The notes below the pieces were generated by a model. That model saw only the letters and a list, made by a program, of their open reading frames with translations, ran no database searches and was not told where the DNA came from. The position numbers and the translations under genes were made by a program. Shown piece by piece: positions 7,792 through 16,716 of a stretch of 64,000 bases of DNA; the stretch's first letter is position 1, and every line of letters starts with the position of its first letter. The stretch is from JAFASC01 sp034669505 (GTDB taxonomy: Bacteria; Pseudomonadota; Alphaproteobacteria; Rhizobiales; Beijerinckiaceae). The DNA is taken from assembly GCA_034669505.1 (NCBI GenBank), contig JAXDNJ010000086.1, positions 47,747 through 111,746 of the forward strand, read 5' to 3'.

Positions 7792-10782
7792 ATGGCGCGC
7801 TCCAAAGCAAAGGCCCGTCGCGCGGCCGAGACAGCCGATATTTTTGCCCCGCGCCGGGATCTCGGCGGCGGCCGGGTCATCGCGGTCCGCGGCGCGCGTG
7901 AGCACAATCTCAAAAACGTCGACCTGACGATCCCCAGGGACAAGCTGGTGGTGTTCACCGGGCTTTCCGGCTCCGGCAAATCCTCGCTCGCCTTCGATAC
8001 GATCTATGCCGAGGGCCAGCGCCGCTATGTCGAGTCGTTGTCGGCCTATGCGCGGCAATTCCTCGAGATGATGCAGAAGCCCGACGTCGATCAGATTGAC
8101 GGGCTGTCGCCGGCAATTTCGATCGAGCAGAAGACGACGTCGAAAAACCCACGCTCGACCGTCGGCACGGTCACGGAGATCTACGATTACATGCGTCTCT
8201 TATGGGCGCGGGCCGGCATTCCCTATTCGCCGGCGACGGGCCTGCCGATCGAAAGCCAAACCGTCAGCCAGATGGTCGATCGTGTGCTGACCTTGCAGGA
8301 GCGAACACGCCTTTATCTGCTCGCGCCTGTCATTCGCGGCCGCAAGGGCGAGTACCGCAAGGAGATCGCCGACTTCCAGAAGAAGGGATTTCAGCGGCTG
8401 AAGATCGACGGCAATTTCTATCCGATCGATGAAGCGCCGGCGTTGGATAAAAAACTAAAGCACGACATCGATGTCGTGGTCGATCGCATCGTCGTGCGGC
8501 CCGATATGGGTGCGCGGCTTGCCGAGAGTTTCGAGACGGCGCTGGAACTGGCGGATGGGATTGCGATTGTCGAGTTCGCGGAAGAGAGCGCACCGCCGAG
8601 TGCCGGGCCTGCGCCAGAAGGCGGAAAGGGCAAAAGCGCCGACTCCCGCCGCATCACCTTCTCCTCAAAGTTCGCCTGCCCGGTCTCCGGCTTCACGATT
8701 TCCGAAATCGAGCCGCGGCTTTTCTCCTTCAACAATCCTTTCGGCGCCTGTCCGGTCTGCGGCGGTCTTGGTTCCGAACAAAGGGTCGACGCCGATCTTG
8801 TGGTGCCTGATGCCAAAAAGACGTTACGCAAAGGCGCGGTTGCACCGTGGGCCCGCTCGACCTCGCCTTACTATCTGCAGACGCTCGAAGCGCTCGGCAA
8901 ACACTACAAATTCCGCCTCGACACGCCGTTCGAAAACCTGCCGAAACAGGCGCAGGAGGTGATCCTCTACGGCTCTGACGAAGAGCCGATCCGCTTTTCC
9001 TATGATGACGGCTTACGCGCTTATGACGTGAAAAAGCCCTTCGAAGGTGTCGTTAAAAACCTCGAGCGCCGCTATCTCGAAACGGAAAGCGAATGGGCGC
9101 GCGAGGAGATCGGCCGCTACATGGCCGCGACGCCCTGCGCCGCGTGCAAGGGCCATCGCCTGAAGCCCGAAGCGCTCGCGGTGAAAGTTGGCGGCTCACA
9201 TATCGCCCAAGTCTCGGACCTCTCGGTAAAAGCGGCCGCGGAATGGTTCACCGCGTTGCCCGATCGGCTCGACGCCAAGCGCAACGAGATCGCGGCGCGC
9301 ATTTTGAAAGAAATTCGCGAGCGGCTCGCGTTTCTCGTCGATGTCGGGCTCGAATATCTGACGCTGTCGCGCGGTTCCGGTACGCTGTCCGGCGGCGAAA
9401 GCCAGCGCATTCGGCTGGCATCACAGATCGGTTCGGGACTGACGGGCGTCCTCTATGTCCTCGACGAGCCCTCGATCGGTCTGCATCAGCGCGACAACGC
9501 GCGCCTGCTCGAAACACTGCGGCGTCTGCGCGATCTCGGCAACACGGTCATTGTCGTCGAGCACGACGAAGACGCGATCCTCACCGCCGATCACGTCGTT
9601 GATGTCGGTCCGGGCGCCGGCATTCACGGCGGCGAGATCGTTGCGGAAGGCACGCCTGCCGACATCATGGCGGATGCAAATTCGCTTACGGGTCAGTATC
9701 TCACCGGTGCGCGGCAAGTGCGTCTTCCCGGCAAGCGGCGAAAGCCGCAGCCCGGCCGCAAGCTGAAAGTCGTCGGCGCGCGCGGCAATAATCTGAAGAA
9801 CGTCACGGCGGAAGTGCCGCTCGGTTTGTTTACTTGTATCACCGGCGTGTCCGGCGGCGGCAAGTCGACGTTGATCGTCGACACGTTGTACAAAGCAGTT
9901 GCGCGGCGCCTGAACGGCGCGCTGGAGCACCCTGCCCCGCACGACCGGCTCGATGGACTCGAACATCTCGACAAGGTGATCGACATCGACCAGTCGCCGA
10001 TCGGCCGCACGCCGCGCTCCAATCCGGCGACGTATACCGGTGCGTTCACGCCGATGCGCGAATGGTTTGCCGGCTTGCCCGAGGCGAAGGCGCGCGGTTA
10101 CGCGCCGGGGCGCTTCTCGTTCAACGTGAAGGGCGGGCGCTGCGAAGCGTGCCAGGGCGATGGCCTCATCAAGATCGAGATGCACTTTTTGCCGGACGTC
10201 TACGTCACCTGCGATATCTGTCATGGCAAGCGCTACGATCGCGAGACGCTCGAAGTAAAATATCGCGAGAAATCGATCGCCGACGTGCTCGACATGACGG
10301 TCGAGGAAGCCGGCAGCCTGTTCAAGGCGGTGCCGTCGATCCGCGAAAAGATGGAGACGCTGTCGCGAGTCGGCCTCGGCTATATCAAGGTCGGGCAGCA
10401 GGCGACGACGCTTTCAGGCGGCGAGGCGCAGCGGGTGAAACTCGCCAAGGAACTGTCGCGCCGCTCGACTGGCCGCACGCTTTACATTCTCGACGAGCCG
10501 ACAACCGGACTGCACTTCCACGACGTCGCCAAACTGCTGGAAGTGCTGCATCAGCTCGTCGAGCAGGGAAATTCCGTGGTCGTGATCGAGCACAATCTCG
10601 AAGTGATCAAGACGGCGGATTGGGTGATCGATATGGGCCCCGAAGGCGGCGATGCCGGCGGCGAGATCGTCGCGACCGGCACGCCGGAGGACATCGTCAA
10701 GGCGCCGCGCAGCCATACCGGGCGCTTTCTGCGTGAGACGCTGACGCGCCGGCCGCTCAAGGCTGCGCAGGCGGCTGAGTAG
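7792..10782 (+). CDS. uvrA: Excinuclease ABC subunit A (UvrA)
   Basis: DNA damage sensor of nucleotide excision repair; the dimer loads UvrB. The 996-residue protein has two ABC ATPase modules. Walker A motifs are GLSGSGKS (57-64) and GVSGGGKS (685-692). ABC signatures are LSGGESQRI and LSGGEAQRV. Walker B regions are VLDEPSIGLH and ILDEPTTGLH. Zinc-binding cysteine pairs are present in the first half (CPVCGG) and the second half (CEACQGDG ... CDICHG). The first 20 residues are a basic extension before the usual start of the family. A near-match LexA box lies upstream. It ends in TAG. Confidence 0.96.
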   Translation: MARSKAKARRAAETADIFAPRRDLGGGRVIAVRGAREHNLKNVDLTIPRDKLVVFTGLSGSGKSSLAFDTIYAEGQRRYVESLSAYARQFLEMMQKPDVDQIDGLSPAISIEQKTTSKNPRSTVGTVTEIYDYMRLLWARAGIPYSPATGLPIESQTVSQMVDRVLTLQERTRLYLLAPVIRGRKGEYRKEIADFQKKGFQRLKIDGNFYPIDEAPALDKKLKHDIDVVVDRIVVRPDMGARLAESFETALELADGIAIVEFAEESAPPSAGPAPEGGKGKSADSRRITFSSKFACPVSGFTISEIEPRLFSFNNPFGACPVCGGLGSEQRVDADLVVPDAKKTLRKGAVAPWARSTSPYYLQTLEALGKHYKFRLDTPFENLPKQAQEVILYGSDEEPIRFSYDDGLRAYDVKKPFEGVVKNLERRYLETESEWAREEIGRYMAATPCAACKGHRLKPEALAVKVGGSHIAQVSDLSVKAAAEWFTALPDRLDAKRNEIAARILKEIRERLAFLVDVGLEYLTLSRGSGTLSGGESQRIRLASQIGSGLTGVLYVLDEPSIGLHQRDNARLLETLRRLRDLGNTVIVVEHDEDAILTADHVVDVGPGAGIHGGEIVAEGTPADIMADANSLTGQYLTGARQVRLPGKRRKPQPGRKLKVVGARGNNLKNVTAEVPLGLFTCITGVSGGGKSTLIVDTLYKAVARRLNGALEHPAPHDRLDGLEHLDKVIDIDQSPIGRTPRSNPATYTGAFTPMREWFAGLPEAKARGYAPGRFSFNVKGGRCEACQGDGLIKIEMHFLPDVYVTCDICHGKRYDRETLEVKYREKSIADVLDMTVEEAGSLFKAVPSIREKMETLSRVGLGYIKVGQQATTLSGGEAQRVKLAKELSRRSTGRTLYILDEPTTGLHFHDVAKLLEVLHQLVEQGNSVVVIEHNLEVIKTADWVIDMGPEGGDAGGEIVATGTPEDIVKAPRSHTGRFLRETLTRRPLKAAQAAE

Positions 10783-11025
10783 CCGCACAGCAGCAAATGC
10801 TGCAAATTGCTTCTCAGCTATGCATTTATTGCCTAGGGTTCCGGAAGACCTGACTGATTTTCCTATGACAATCAGCGCAGCCGCTGTTGTGCATGCGTAG
10901 TGCGCATACCAGCTCTAAGGTCCAGCTCGCTTCTAAGTTCCTGAATTGAGCATACCTTCGCTGGTGCAGCAAACGTCCGACTCGGGCAGATTTAGCCCCG
11001 GCCGGCTTCACCAAAGGAGCGGTCG

Positions 11026-11181
11026 ATGACCATCAGAGACATCACCCACAAGATCCAGGATTGGCGCCGCCAGCGCGCCGCCGTGCGCGAGCTCTCGCAG
11101 CTCTCCGACCGTGAGCTTCACGATCTCGGCATTTCCCGCGCCGACATCGAGTACGTCACGCGGAACGCCGCGCGCGCCTGA
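11026..11181 (+). CDS. DUF1127 small protein
   Basis: 51 residues, starting MTIRDITHKIQDWRRQR. The C-terminal half has the DUF1127 pattern L-S-D-R-E-L-x-D-L-G-I-x-R-x-D-I. A strong ribosome site (AAAGGAG at 11013-11019) lies six bases before the ATG. A strong hairpin terminator follows at 11232. Such small Arg-rich proteins are numerous in alphaproteobacteria; some affect RNA turnover or C1/phosphate metabolism, but the role of this one cannot be inferred. The gene is monocistronic, between uvrA and trmFO. Confidence 0.85.
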   Translation: MTIRDITHKIQDWRRQRAAVRELSQLSDRELHDLGISRADIEYVTRNAARA

Positions 11182-11231
11182 CGCGCCCTTCCCGATTTCC
11201 CGCATGCAGCCTCCCCGTCTGCATGTGTCAA

Positions 11232-11269
11232 GCGCCCGCCGGTTCCTCCCCCGGCGGGCGCTTTCGTTT
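11232..11269 (+). terminator. Rho-independent terminator after the DUF1127 gene
   Basis: An 11-bp perfect stem (GCGCCCGCCGG with its complement) around an 8-base loop is followed by TTTCGTTT. It sits 50 bp after the small gene and directly before trmFO. Confidence 0.8.
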
Positions 11270-11302
11270 GAGCGCGCCGCTCGAAGCGGCTACACCCACC
11301 GC

Positions 11303-12742
11303 ATGGAACCTATCCATGTGATCGGCGGCGGCCTCGCCGGCTCGGAGGCCGCCTGGCAGCTCGCCCGCGCTGGTGTGCCGGCCGTGCTGCACGAGATGCG
11401 GCCTGTGCGTCCCACGGACGCACACCGGACGGATTCTTTGGCCGAACTTGTCTGCTCCAATTCCTTCCGCTCCGATGACGCGACGACGAATGCCGTCGGC
11501 ATTCTGCATCGCGAGATGCGCGTCCTCGACTCGCTCGTCATGGCATCGGCCGACGCCAACCAAGTGCCGGCCGGCGGCGCTCTTGCGGTCGATCGCGAGG
11601 GATTTGCCCGCGCGGTGACAGAGGCGATCGCTGCGGAGCCGCTGATCGAAATACGCCGCGAAGAAATCGCCGGGCTCCCGCCGCCTCATTGGGACAGCGT
11701 GATCATCGCAACCGGCCCGCTGACCTCGTCGGCTTTGGCCGAAGCCGTGCAAGCACTTACCGGCGAAGCCGAACTCGCCTTCTTCGATGCGATTGCGCCG
11801 ATCGTGCATCGCGACACGATCGACATGGACAAAGCCTGGTTTCAATCCCGCTACGACAAAGCGGGCCCGGGCGGCACCGGCGCCGATTACATCAATTGCC
11901 CAATGTCCCGCGACGAATACGAGCGTTTTGTCGACGCGCTGCTCGCGGCAGAGACGGCGGAGTTCCGCGAGTTCGAACTCGCTGACAACCTTGGGCAGTC
12001 AGCGCAACAAAAGCCGACTCCATACTTCGACGGCTGCCTGCCCATCGAAATCATGGCCACGCGTGGGCGCGAGACGTTGCGTCATGGTCCGATGAAGCCG
12101 TTTGGGCTCACCAATCCGCACGCGCCTGAGCGCAAGCCCTACGCGGTCGTGCAGCTGCGCCAGGACAATGCGCTCGGCACGCTGTACAACATCGTCGGCT
12201 TCCAGACGAAACTCCGACATGGGGCGCAGAAGAATGTGCTGCGCATGATTCCGGGCTTGGAGGATGCTGAGTTCGCGCGGTTGGGCGGCCTGCATCGCAA
12301 TACGTTCCTCAATTCGCCGAAACTGCTGGATGAGCAGTTGCGTCTAAAGGCCGAACCGCGATTGCGTTTTGCCGGCCAGATCACCGGCTGCGAGGGTTAC
12401 GTCGAGAGCGCGGCGATTGGTTTGATTACTGGACGCTGCGCCGCCGCCGAGCGGCGCGGCAACACACTCGCAGCCCTCCCCGCGACGACCGCGATTGGCG
12501 CGCTGATCGGCCATATCATCGGCGGGCATATCGAGACCATCGACGCGGGGCCGCGCTCGTTTCAGCCGATGAACGTCAATTTCGGCCTGTTCCCCCCGCT
12601 CGCGTCCGCACCGAAAGCAGAAGATGGCGGTCGCCTGCGCGGCCCGGAAAACGCGGTTGCAAAAAAGCGGCTCTTAAGCGAACGCGCGGCGCGCGATCTC
12701 GAGGCTTGGATCGCTGCGCCGCAGCGCTACGCGGCGGAGTGA
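11303..12742 (+). CDS. trmFO: tRNA (uracil-5-)-methyltransferase TrmFO
   Basis: Folate- and FAD-dependent methyltransferase making ribothymidine at position 54 of tRNA. I take the ATG at 11303: from there the protein begins MEPIHVIGGGLAGSEAAW, with the FAD-binding GxGxxG fold at once. The frame is open upstream to 11111, but that part would cross the terminator at 11232. 479 residues. Further family marks are ELVCSNSFRSDD, the cysteine in INCPMSRDEYERF, RHGPMKPFGL, and the C-terminal ITGCEGYVESAA and NVNFGLFP segments. It is convergent with the outer-membrane protein gene and shares a hairpin with it. Confidence 0.93.
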   Translation: MEPIHVIGGGLAGSEAAWQLARAGVPAVLHEMRPVRPTDAHRTDSLAELVCSNSFRSDDATTNAVGILHREMRVLDSLVMASADANQVPAGGALAVDREGFARAVTEAIAAEPLIEIRREEIAGLPPPHWDSVIIATGPLTSSALAEAVQALTGEAELAFFDAIAPIVHRDTIDMDKAWFQSRYDKAGPGGTGADYINCPMSRDEYERFVDALLAAETAEFREFELADNLGQSAQQKPTPYFDGCLPIEIMATRGRETLRHGPMKPFGLTNPHAPERKPYAVVQLRQDNALGTLYNIVGFQTKLRHGAQKNVLRMIPGLEDAEFARLGGLHRNTFLNSPKLLDEQLRLKAEPRLRFAGQITGCEGYVESAAIGLITGRCAAAERRGNTLAALPATTAIGALIGHIIGGHIETIDAGPRSFQPMNVNFGLFPPLASAPKAEDGGRLRGPENAVAKKRLLSERAARDLEAWIAAPQRYAAE

Positions 12743-12771
12743 AAAAAATGCCCGGCGCAAGGCCGGGCATT
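12742..12771 (-). terminator. Terminator for the outer-membrane protein gene
   Basis: A 10-bp stem (AATGCCCGGC and complement) with a 5-base loop is flanked by a run of seven A on the plus strand. Read on the minus strand this is a classical hairpin plus T-tract, 20 bp after the stop of the beta-barrel gene. It may also end trmFO transcripts. Confidence 0.8.
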
Positions 12772-12791
12772 CTCGTCGGACGAAAGTCTGA

Positions 12792-13748
12792 TCAGTAGCG
12801 GGCGACGACCGGCGCGGCGTCAAACCAGTGCAGGTGATAGTTGATGCCGGCGCGGGCGATCACGCCGTTGTTGCGCCAGCTGGTCTGCGTCCCCGTATTG
12901 CTGAGGACAACACCAGCCGCGGTCGTGGAAACGAAATTCTGGTTCAACGTGCTGCGGCCGAGATCGTAGTAAAGCGCTTCGGCCTTCACCGACCAGTTCG
13001 GCAGGAACATCCATTCCAAGCCGCCGCCACCGACGAAGCCGGCCTTGAGCTGCGAATAGTTCGCGAAGCTGATACCCGAATTAAGCGCAAACGGGAGAGG
13101 CGTTACAGACGAGATGATTGAGCTGTCTACCCGGACGTGCCCGATGGCCACGCCGCCAGTGGCGTATATCAGGAACGAAGGTGTCACAAGGAAGCCGGCG
13201 CGAACCCGCGAGGTGCTGAGGTAATCGAGGCGCCTGTTGATGGTCTGCTGGCTCAGGACATTAAATCCCGGAGCGCCGACGATCGGGGCTATGCCGACAG
13301 CGGTGCCGCCGCAATTGTTGTTGTTGTTGCCGCCGCCGAAGCCGAAGCCGCCGCCGTTATTGTTATTGTTGTTGCAACCGAAAACGCCCTGGAAGTCGCT
13401 TTCCGTGCCGAGCACGATGTTGTTCCATTGCCAATTGTAACCCCAGGTGCCGCCGACGAGGAAATTCGTGTTGCGCCGTGTAGGAATGATATTGGCCCCG
13501 GCAGCCGCCGCGGCGGCGGACACGGTCGGAAAGGCGACAGCCCCGAAGTCGGTCGCGGTCGTGACGACATTATTCGAATTCGTCCAGATGCCGCCGCCGT
13601 TGACGCCGATGTAGGCGCCGGTCCAGGTCATGACCGGAGGCGGGATGAATGCCGGGGGCGGCGCCTTGCGCGAAGGCAGATCGGCGGCGAGCGCGGACCC
13701 GGCGATCGTTGCGGTGGCTACGGAGGCCATAAGAAGTTTGCGGATCAT
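12792..13748 (-). CDS. Outer membrane beta-barrel protein (Omp25/31-like)
   Basis: 318 residues from ATG 13748, which follows an AGGGG ribosome site; a start 33 bp upstream is less likely. Residues 1-22 form a signal peptide (LLMASVATATIAGSALA, cut before ADLPSR). The sequence then matches the opening of small outer-membrane barrels of Rhizobiales (WTGAYIGVNGGG). Alternating strands follow to a C-terminal aromatic residue (VVARY), the usual signal for barrel insertion. One predicted loop is almost pure Asn/Gly (two NNNNN blocks around GFGFGG). It ends with a strong terminator and is probably highly expressed. The ligand is unknown. Confidence 0.85.
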   Translation of the reverse strand: MIRKLLMASVATATIAGSALAADLPSRKAPPPAFIPPPVMTWTGAYIGVNGGGIWTNSNNVVTTATDFGAVAFPTVSAAAAAAGANIIPTRRNTNFLVGGTWGYNWQWNNIVLGTESDFQGVFGCNNNNNNGGGFGFGGGNNNNNCGGTAVGIAPIVGAPGFNVLSQQTINRRLDYLSTSRVRAGFLVTPSFLIYATGGVAIGHVRVDSSIISSVTPLPFALNSGISFANYSQLKAGFVGGGGLEWMFLPNWSVKAEALYYDLGRSTLNQNFVSTTAAGVVLSNTGTQTSWRNNGVIARAGINYHLHWFDAAPVVARY

Positions 13749-13946
13749 TGTAGTTACCCCTCGCTTGCAGATTTGAGCCATTGCTCAGCTTGTTATGCGG
13801 CAGGATAACCGTTGGAAGGGCAAAAAGATCGCGCGGTTCCGGGGTCCTGACACGCTATTGTCGAGCTGTGGCCGCGAAAACACGATCTGCTTAATTGTTA
13901 GGCAGAAAGCCTTGCAAAAGAGGCGGGCGCGGCGCTGCCGAACTGA

Positions 13947-14837
13947 TCAAACAAGCCGTCCCGGCCGGCCGGCGCGCCAAAGCTGCCACTGCCGCCGCCA
14001 TTGTGGCACGCGCGTTACGGTAAACGGATCATGCTCGCGCCGGTCAAGCGCAGCCTGATAGAGCGGCAGGACCGCCGCCGGAAGAAAGGCCGTGCGGGCG
14101 GCCGGGGCGACCGACGGGAGCGAGGTTCGCGCCTCCGCGAGGTGCTCGCGGGCGAGCGACCGGAGTTCGGCAAGCGCGGCACGAATCCCCTCGGTATTTT
14201 GACGGGCGATGATATCGGTTGGCGAGGCGCCGTGTCTTGCCAGAAGATCGGCGGGTACGAAGCATTGCCCGCGCGCGCGATCGAGCGGCAGGGCACGCAG
14301 CAGGCCGGTGACCGCGTAGGCGATGCCGGCGTAGTGCGCGGCTTCATCCGCCGCCTGCGCGGTTGCCTGCGCGGTCAAGATTTTCGCCGCCGCCCGGAAA
14401 AGGCAGGACGCCGTCGCGTCGCAATAAGAGATGAGCGCCGGCAGGTCCGGCATCGGATCGTGGTAGAGGTCGAAGCGGCGCGCCTCGATCAGCGCCGTAA
14501 ATTCGGCGCGCGGCAGACCGCACTTCGCAATCGTATCGAGAAACGCATCGGCGACGGGATGCGCCTCCACGTCCCCCCGCGCCGCGTCCTCCAACGCGTC
14601 GGTCCACCATTGCATGCGGATTTCGCCAGGCATGGGATCGGAGACGACGTCTCGGATGCGCGCAATCTCAATGTTGAAGGCATAAAGCGCGTGAAAATGC
14701 GGCCGCTTATCTGCCGGCGCAAACAGCGTCGCGAGCCAGCGGTCGCGATCATGCCCGTGAACCAGGGTGTTGCAATGCTCGTAATGCGCGGCCAGCGACG
14801 CTGCCCGCGGCGTGTCGGTGCCCTGCCCCGCCATCAT
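13947..14837 (-). CDS. Squalene/phytoene synthase-like protein (NDUFAF6-type)
   Basis: 296 residues of the isoprenoid-synthase fold. The first Asp-rich motif is recognisable as RIRDVVSD (DxxxD) near residue 64. The second Asp-rich motif of true squalene and phytoene synthases is not evident. This degenerate state and the gene context fit the NDUFAF6 branch, whose mitochondrial members help assemble respiratory complex I. A carotenoid or hopanoid role cannot be excluded. Its start overlaps the stop of the preceding Mth938-domain gene (ATGA), so the two are translationally coupled. It is the last gene of the yajC-secD-secF operon. Confidence 0.75.
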   Translation of the reverse strand: MMAGQGTDTPRAASLAAHYEHCNTLVHGHDRDRWLATLFAPADKRPHFHALYAFNIEIARIRDVVSDPMPGEIRMQWWTDALEDAARGDVEAHPVADAFLDTIAKCGLPRAEFTALIEARRFDLYHDPMPDLPALISYCDATASCLFRAAAKILTAQATAQAADEAAHYAGIAYAVTGLLRALPLDRARGQCFVPADLLARHGASPTDIIARQNTEGIRAALAELRSLAREHLAEARTSLPSVAPAARTAFLPAAVLPLYQAALDRREHDPFTVTRVPQWRRQWQLWRAGRPGRLV

Positions 14838-15220
14838 GCGGCGGCGACGAGTGCCGCGGCCACGCGCCGCTTCTCGCCGAGGAGAATATTGTAGGTTCGC
14901 GCGGCGGCCCCGGTCGCCATCGGCTCGCCGACAATGCCACGCACGTGCAAGGCTTTACGCAAAGCGGGCGCAAGCGGAACGAAGCTGACGCCGGTCCCGA
15001 TCAGCAGATGCTCGACCGCGCCCTTCGGCTCGTCGAAAAGCGGCGCAAGCGAGTCCGCATCGATCTGCGATGGATCGCAAACGTCCCAAGCGCGGATGCC
15101 GGAAGGCAACGCGAGGATCGAGCCGCGATGCGACATCCCGGCGAAAGTGAAACCGCCGGCGCCGTAGGCGTCGATCGAATGCGCCCCGGGAACGAATCCT
15201 TCCGGGCGATCGCCCCCCAT
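14834..15220 (-). CDS. Mth938/DUF498 domain protein (NDUFAF3 homologue)
   Basis: 128 residues from ATG 15220, eight bases after the secF stop. It contains the DUF498 pattern: HSIDAYGAGGFTF, then HRGSILALP, and VEHLLIGTGVSFVPLAPALR in the middle. The human homologue NDUFAF3 is a complex I assembly factor. The open frame continues upstream to 15370, but that part lies inside secF and is not homologous. It overlaps the downstream phytoene synthase-like gene by 4 bp. Linkage with secF suggests coupling of membrane insertion with complex I assembly; this is inference. Confidence 0.85.
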   Translation of the reverse strand: MGGDRPEGFVPGAHSIDAYGAGGFTFAGMSHRGSILALPSGIRAWDVCDPSQIDADSLAPLFDEPKGAVEHLLIGTGVSFVPLAPALRKALHVRGIVGEPMATGAAARTYNILLGEKRRVAAALVAAA

Positions 15221-15228
15221 CTGAGGGC

Positions 15229-16185
15229 CTAAGCGACCCTGGCGCGCGGCTTTGTCTCGGCCTTCTGCTCCGTCGGCGCCGGCTCGACGCTGTCGCTGCG
15301 CAGGCCGAGATAGATCAGCATCGGCGAGCAGATGAAGACCGAGGAATAAGTCGCGACGAAAATGCCCCACATCATCGCGACGGAGAAGGAGCGGATCACT
15401 TGCCCGCCGAAAATGACCAGCGACAGCAAGGCAAGGAACACCGTCGTTGCGGTCATGATCGTGCGCGGCAGCACCGCGTTCACGGAGAGATCGATGAGGT
15501 CGGGAGTCGACATGCGCTTATATTTGCGGATCATTTCGCGGATACGGTCGAGCACGACGACCGTCTCGTTGAGCGAATAGCCGACGATAGTCAAAATCGC
15601 GGCGATCGACGTCGTGTTGAACTCGAGTTGCGTGATCGAGAAGAAGCCGACCGTCAGCAACAGGTCGTGCATTGTCGCGATGACCGCACCGACGGCGAAC
15701 TGCCATTCGAAGCGAAACCAGAGATAGCTCAGAACGGCGATGATCGAGACGACGACGCCGAGCGTACCCGATTGCACGAGCTCGCCGGAGACGCGTGGAC
15801 CGACAACCTCGGTGCGGCGGATTTCGTAAGCGGCTTCGACAGCGTGGCGTATCTTTTCGACGGCGGCCTGCTGCGCGGCGTCACCGCCGGGTTGCAGACC
15901 GAAGCGTAGCGTCACGTCGGACGCATTGCCGAAGCCCTGCACTTCGACGTCGCCGAGACCGAGATGCTCGCCGGTCGAGCGCAATTGCGCGAGATCGGCC
16001 GTGCCGGACTTCGCTCGCAGTTCCATCAGCGTGCCGCCGGCGAAATCGATGCCGAAATTCATGCCGACGGTCAGGAACAGAATGACCGACACGATCGAAA
16101 GGAAGGCGGAGAACGGATAGCTCACGCGCCGGAAGCGCATGAAGCCGAATTTCGTGTTCTCCGGAGCGAGGCGCAGGAGCTTCAT
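15229..16185 (-). CDS. secF: Protein translocase subunit SecF
   Basis: 318 residues from ATG 16185 (MKLLRLAPENTKFGFMRFR). Longer upstream starts would run into the VapD gene. It has six membrane helices with a periplasmic domain after helix 1. Signatures are GIDFAGGTLMEL after helix 1, and SLNETVVVLDRIRE and LPRTIMTATTVFLALLSL in the C-terminal helices. With SecD it pulls translocating proteins through the membrane using proton motive force. It is separated from secD by a two-gene insertion. It ends in TAG. Confidence 0.95.
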   Translation of the reverse strand: MKLLRLAPENTKFGFMRFRRVSYPFSAFLSIVSVILFLTVGMNFGIDFAGGTLMELRAKSGTADLAQLRSTGEHLGLGDVEVQGFGNASDVTLRFGLQPGGDAAQQAAVEKIRHAVEAAYEIRRTEVVGPRVSGELVQSGTLGVVVSIIAVLSYLWFRFEWQFAVGAVIATMHDLLLTVGFFSITQLEFNTTSIAAILTIVGYSLNETVVVLDRIREMIRKYKRMSTPDLIDLSVNAVLPRTIMTATTVFLALLSLVIFGGQVIRSFSVAMMWGIFVATYSSVFICSPMLIYLGLRSDSVEPAPTEQKAETKPRARVA

Positions 16186-16216
16186 AGACGTGACTCGGAT
16201 GTTGTGTTCATCGACC

Positions 16217-16495
16217 CTATGGCCGGAACACATTTGTGAAGTTGGACCATTGTTCGACTCGGAAGGCACGAATGTCGCGGACGCAACTGCCGAGCCACGG
16301 CAATGCCTTAAGTCCCTGCATTGCCGCAAAGAGGTTTGCTAAATTCTCGTCATTCGAGGTGTACAAACTGCCTTGCACCCGCGAGAATCCGAACTTCGTC
16401 AACTCGTTTGCGATGTCTGTATACGCCTGCGAAACACCTTTGGGGTGGTTCCTTTCCGTGTCCGCAACGATGAGGTCAAAAGCGATCGCGAACAT
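16217..16495 (-). CDS. vapD: VapD-family endoribonuclease-like toxin
   Basis: 92 residues with the VapD pattern: MFAIAFDLIVADTE at the start (conserved early Asp), FGFSRVQGSLY in the middle, and LPWLGSCVRDIRAFRVEQW near the end. VapD proteins have a Cas2-like ferredoxin fold, and some cut RNA as toxins. The ATG overlaps the stop of the upstream DUF5397 gene by one base (TGATG), as in toxin-antitoxin pairs. By eye the DNA is clearly less GC-rich than the flanking sec genes, which suggests acquisition. It lies between secD and secF and 31 bp before the secF start. Confidence 0.85.
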   Translation of the reverse strand: MFAIAFDLIVADTERNHPKGVSQAYTDIANELTKFGFSRVQGSLYTSNDENLANLFAAMQGLKALPWLGSCVRDIRAFRVEQWSNFTNVFRP

Positions 16496-16707
16496 CAGTC
16501 TTCTTTTGGATCATCCAATATGCGTCGAAGTGCATACGACGCCTCCTCCCCCGTTTTCGGCAGGCGGATGCGCATCAGGGGCTCTCCGTTGGACTCTTCT
16601 CCTTCAAACGCGAGGACTTCATACACCTCCCCAACAGGTCCGAAACGGCGGAAAGTGCCGATAAGAGCGCCCGCTTCCGAAACGTCGGTTCTCGCTGATT
16701 CTGTCAT
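16495..16707 (-). CDS. DUF5397-like small protein, probable VapD antitoxin
   Basis: 70 residues, starting MTESARTDVSEAG, with a central GTFRRFGPVGEVYEVL stretch and an acidic end (DDPKED). Genes of this type commonly precede vapD. The ATG is 9 bases after the secD stop and is served by an AGGAAA ribosome site that overlaps that stop. The cognate toxin gene follows with a one-base overlap. Antitoxin function is inferred from size, acidity and position, not from a recognised DNA-binding domain. Confidence 0.75.
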   Translation of the reverse strand: MTESARTDVSEAGALIGTFRRFGPVGEVYEVLAFEGEESNGEPLMRIRLPKTGEEASYALRRILDDPKED

Positions 16708-16716
16708 AGGGTTTCC

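Noticed and set aside
13137..13808. 223-residue plus-strand frame opposite the outer-membrane protein
   Set aside because: Val/Ala repeats arise from the Asn codon repeats on the other strand; signal peptide, barrel and terminator all support the minus-strand gene.
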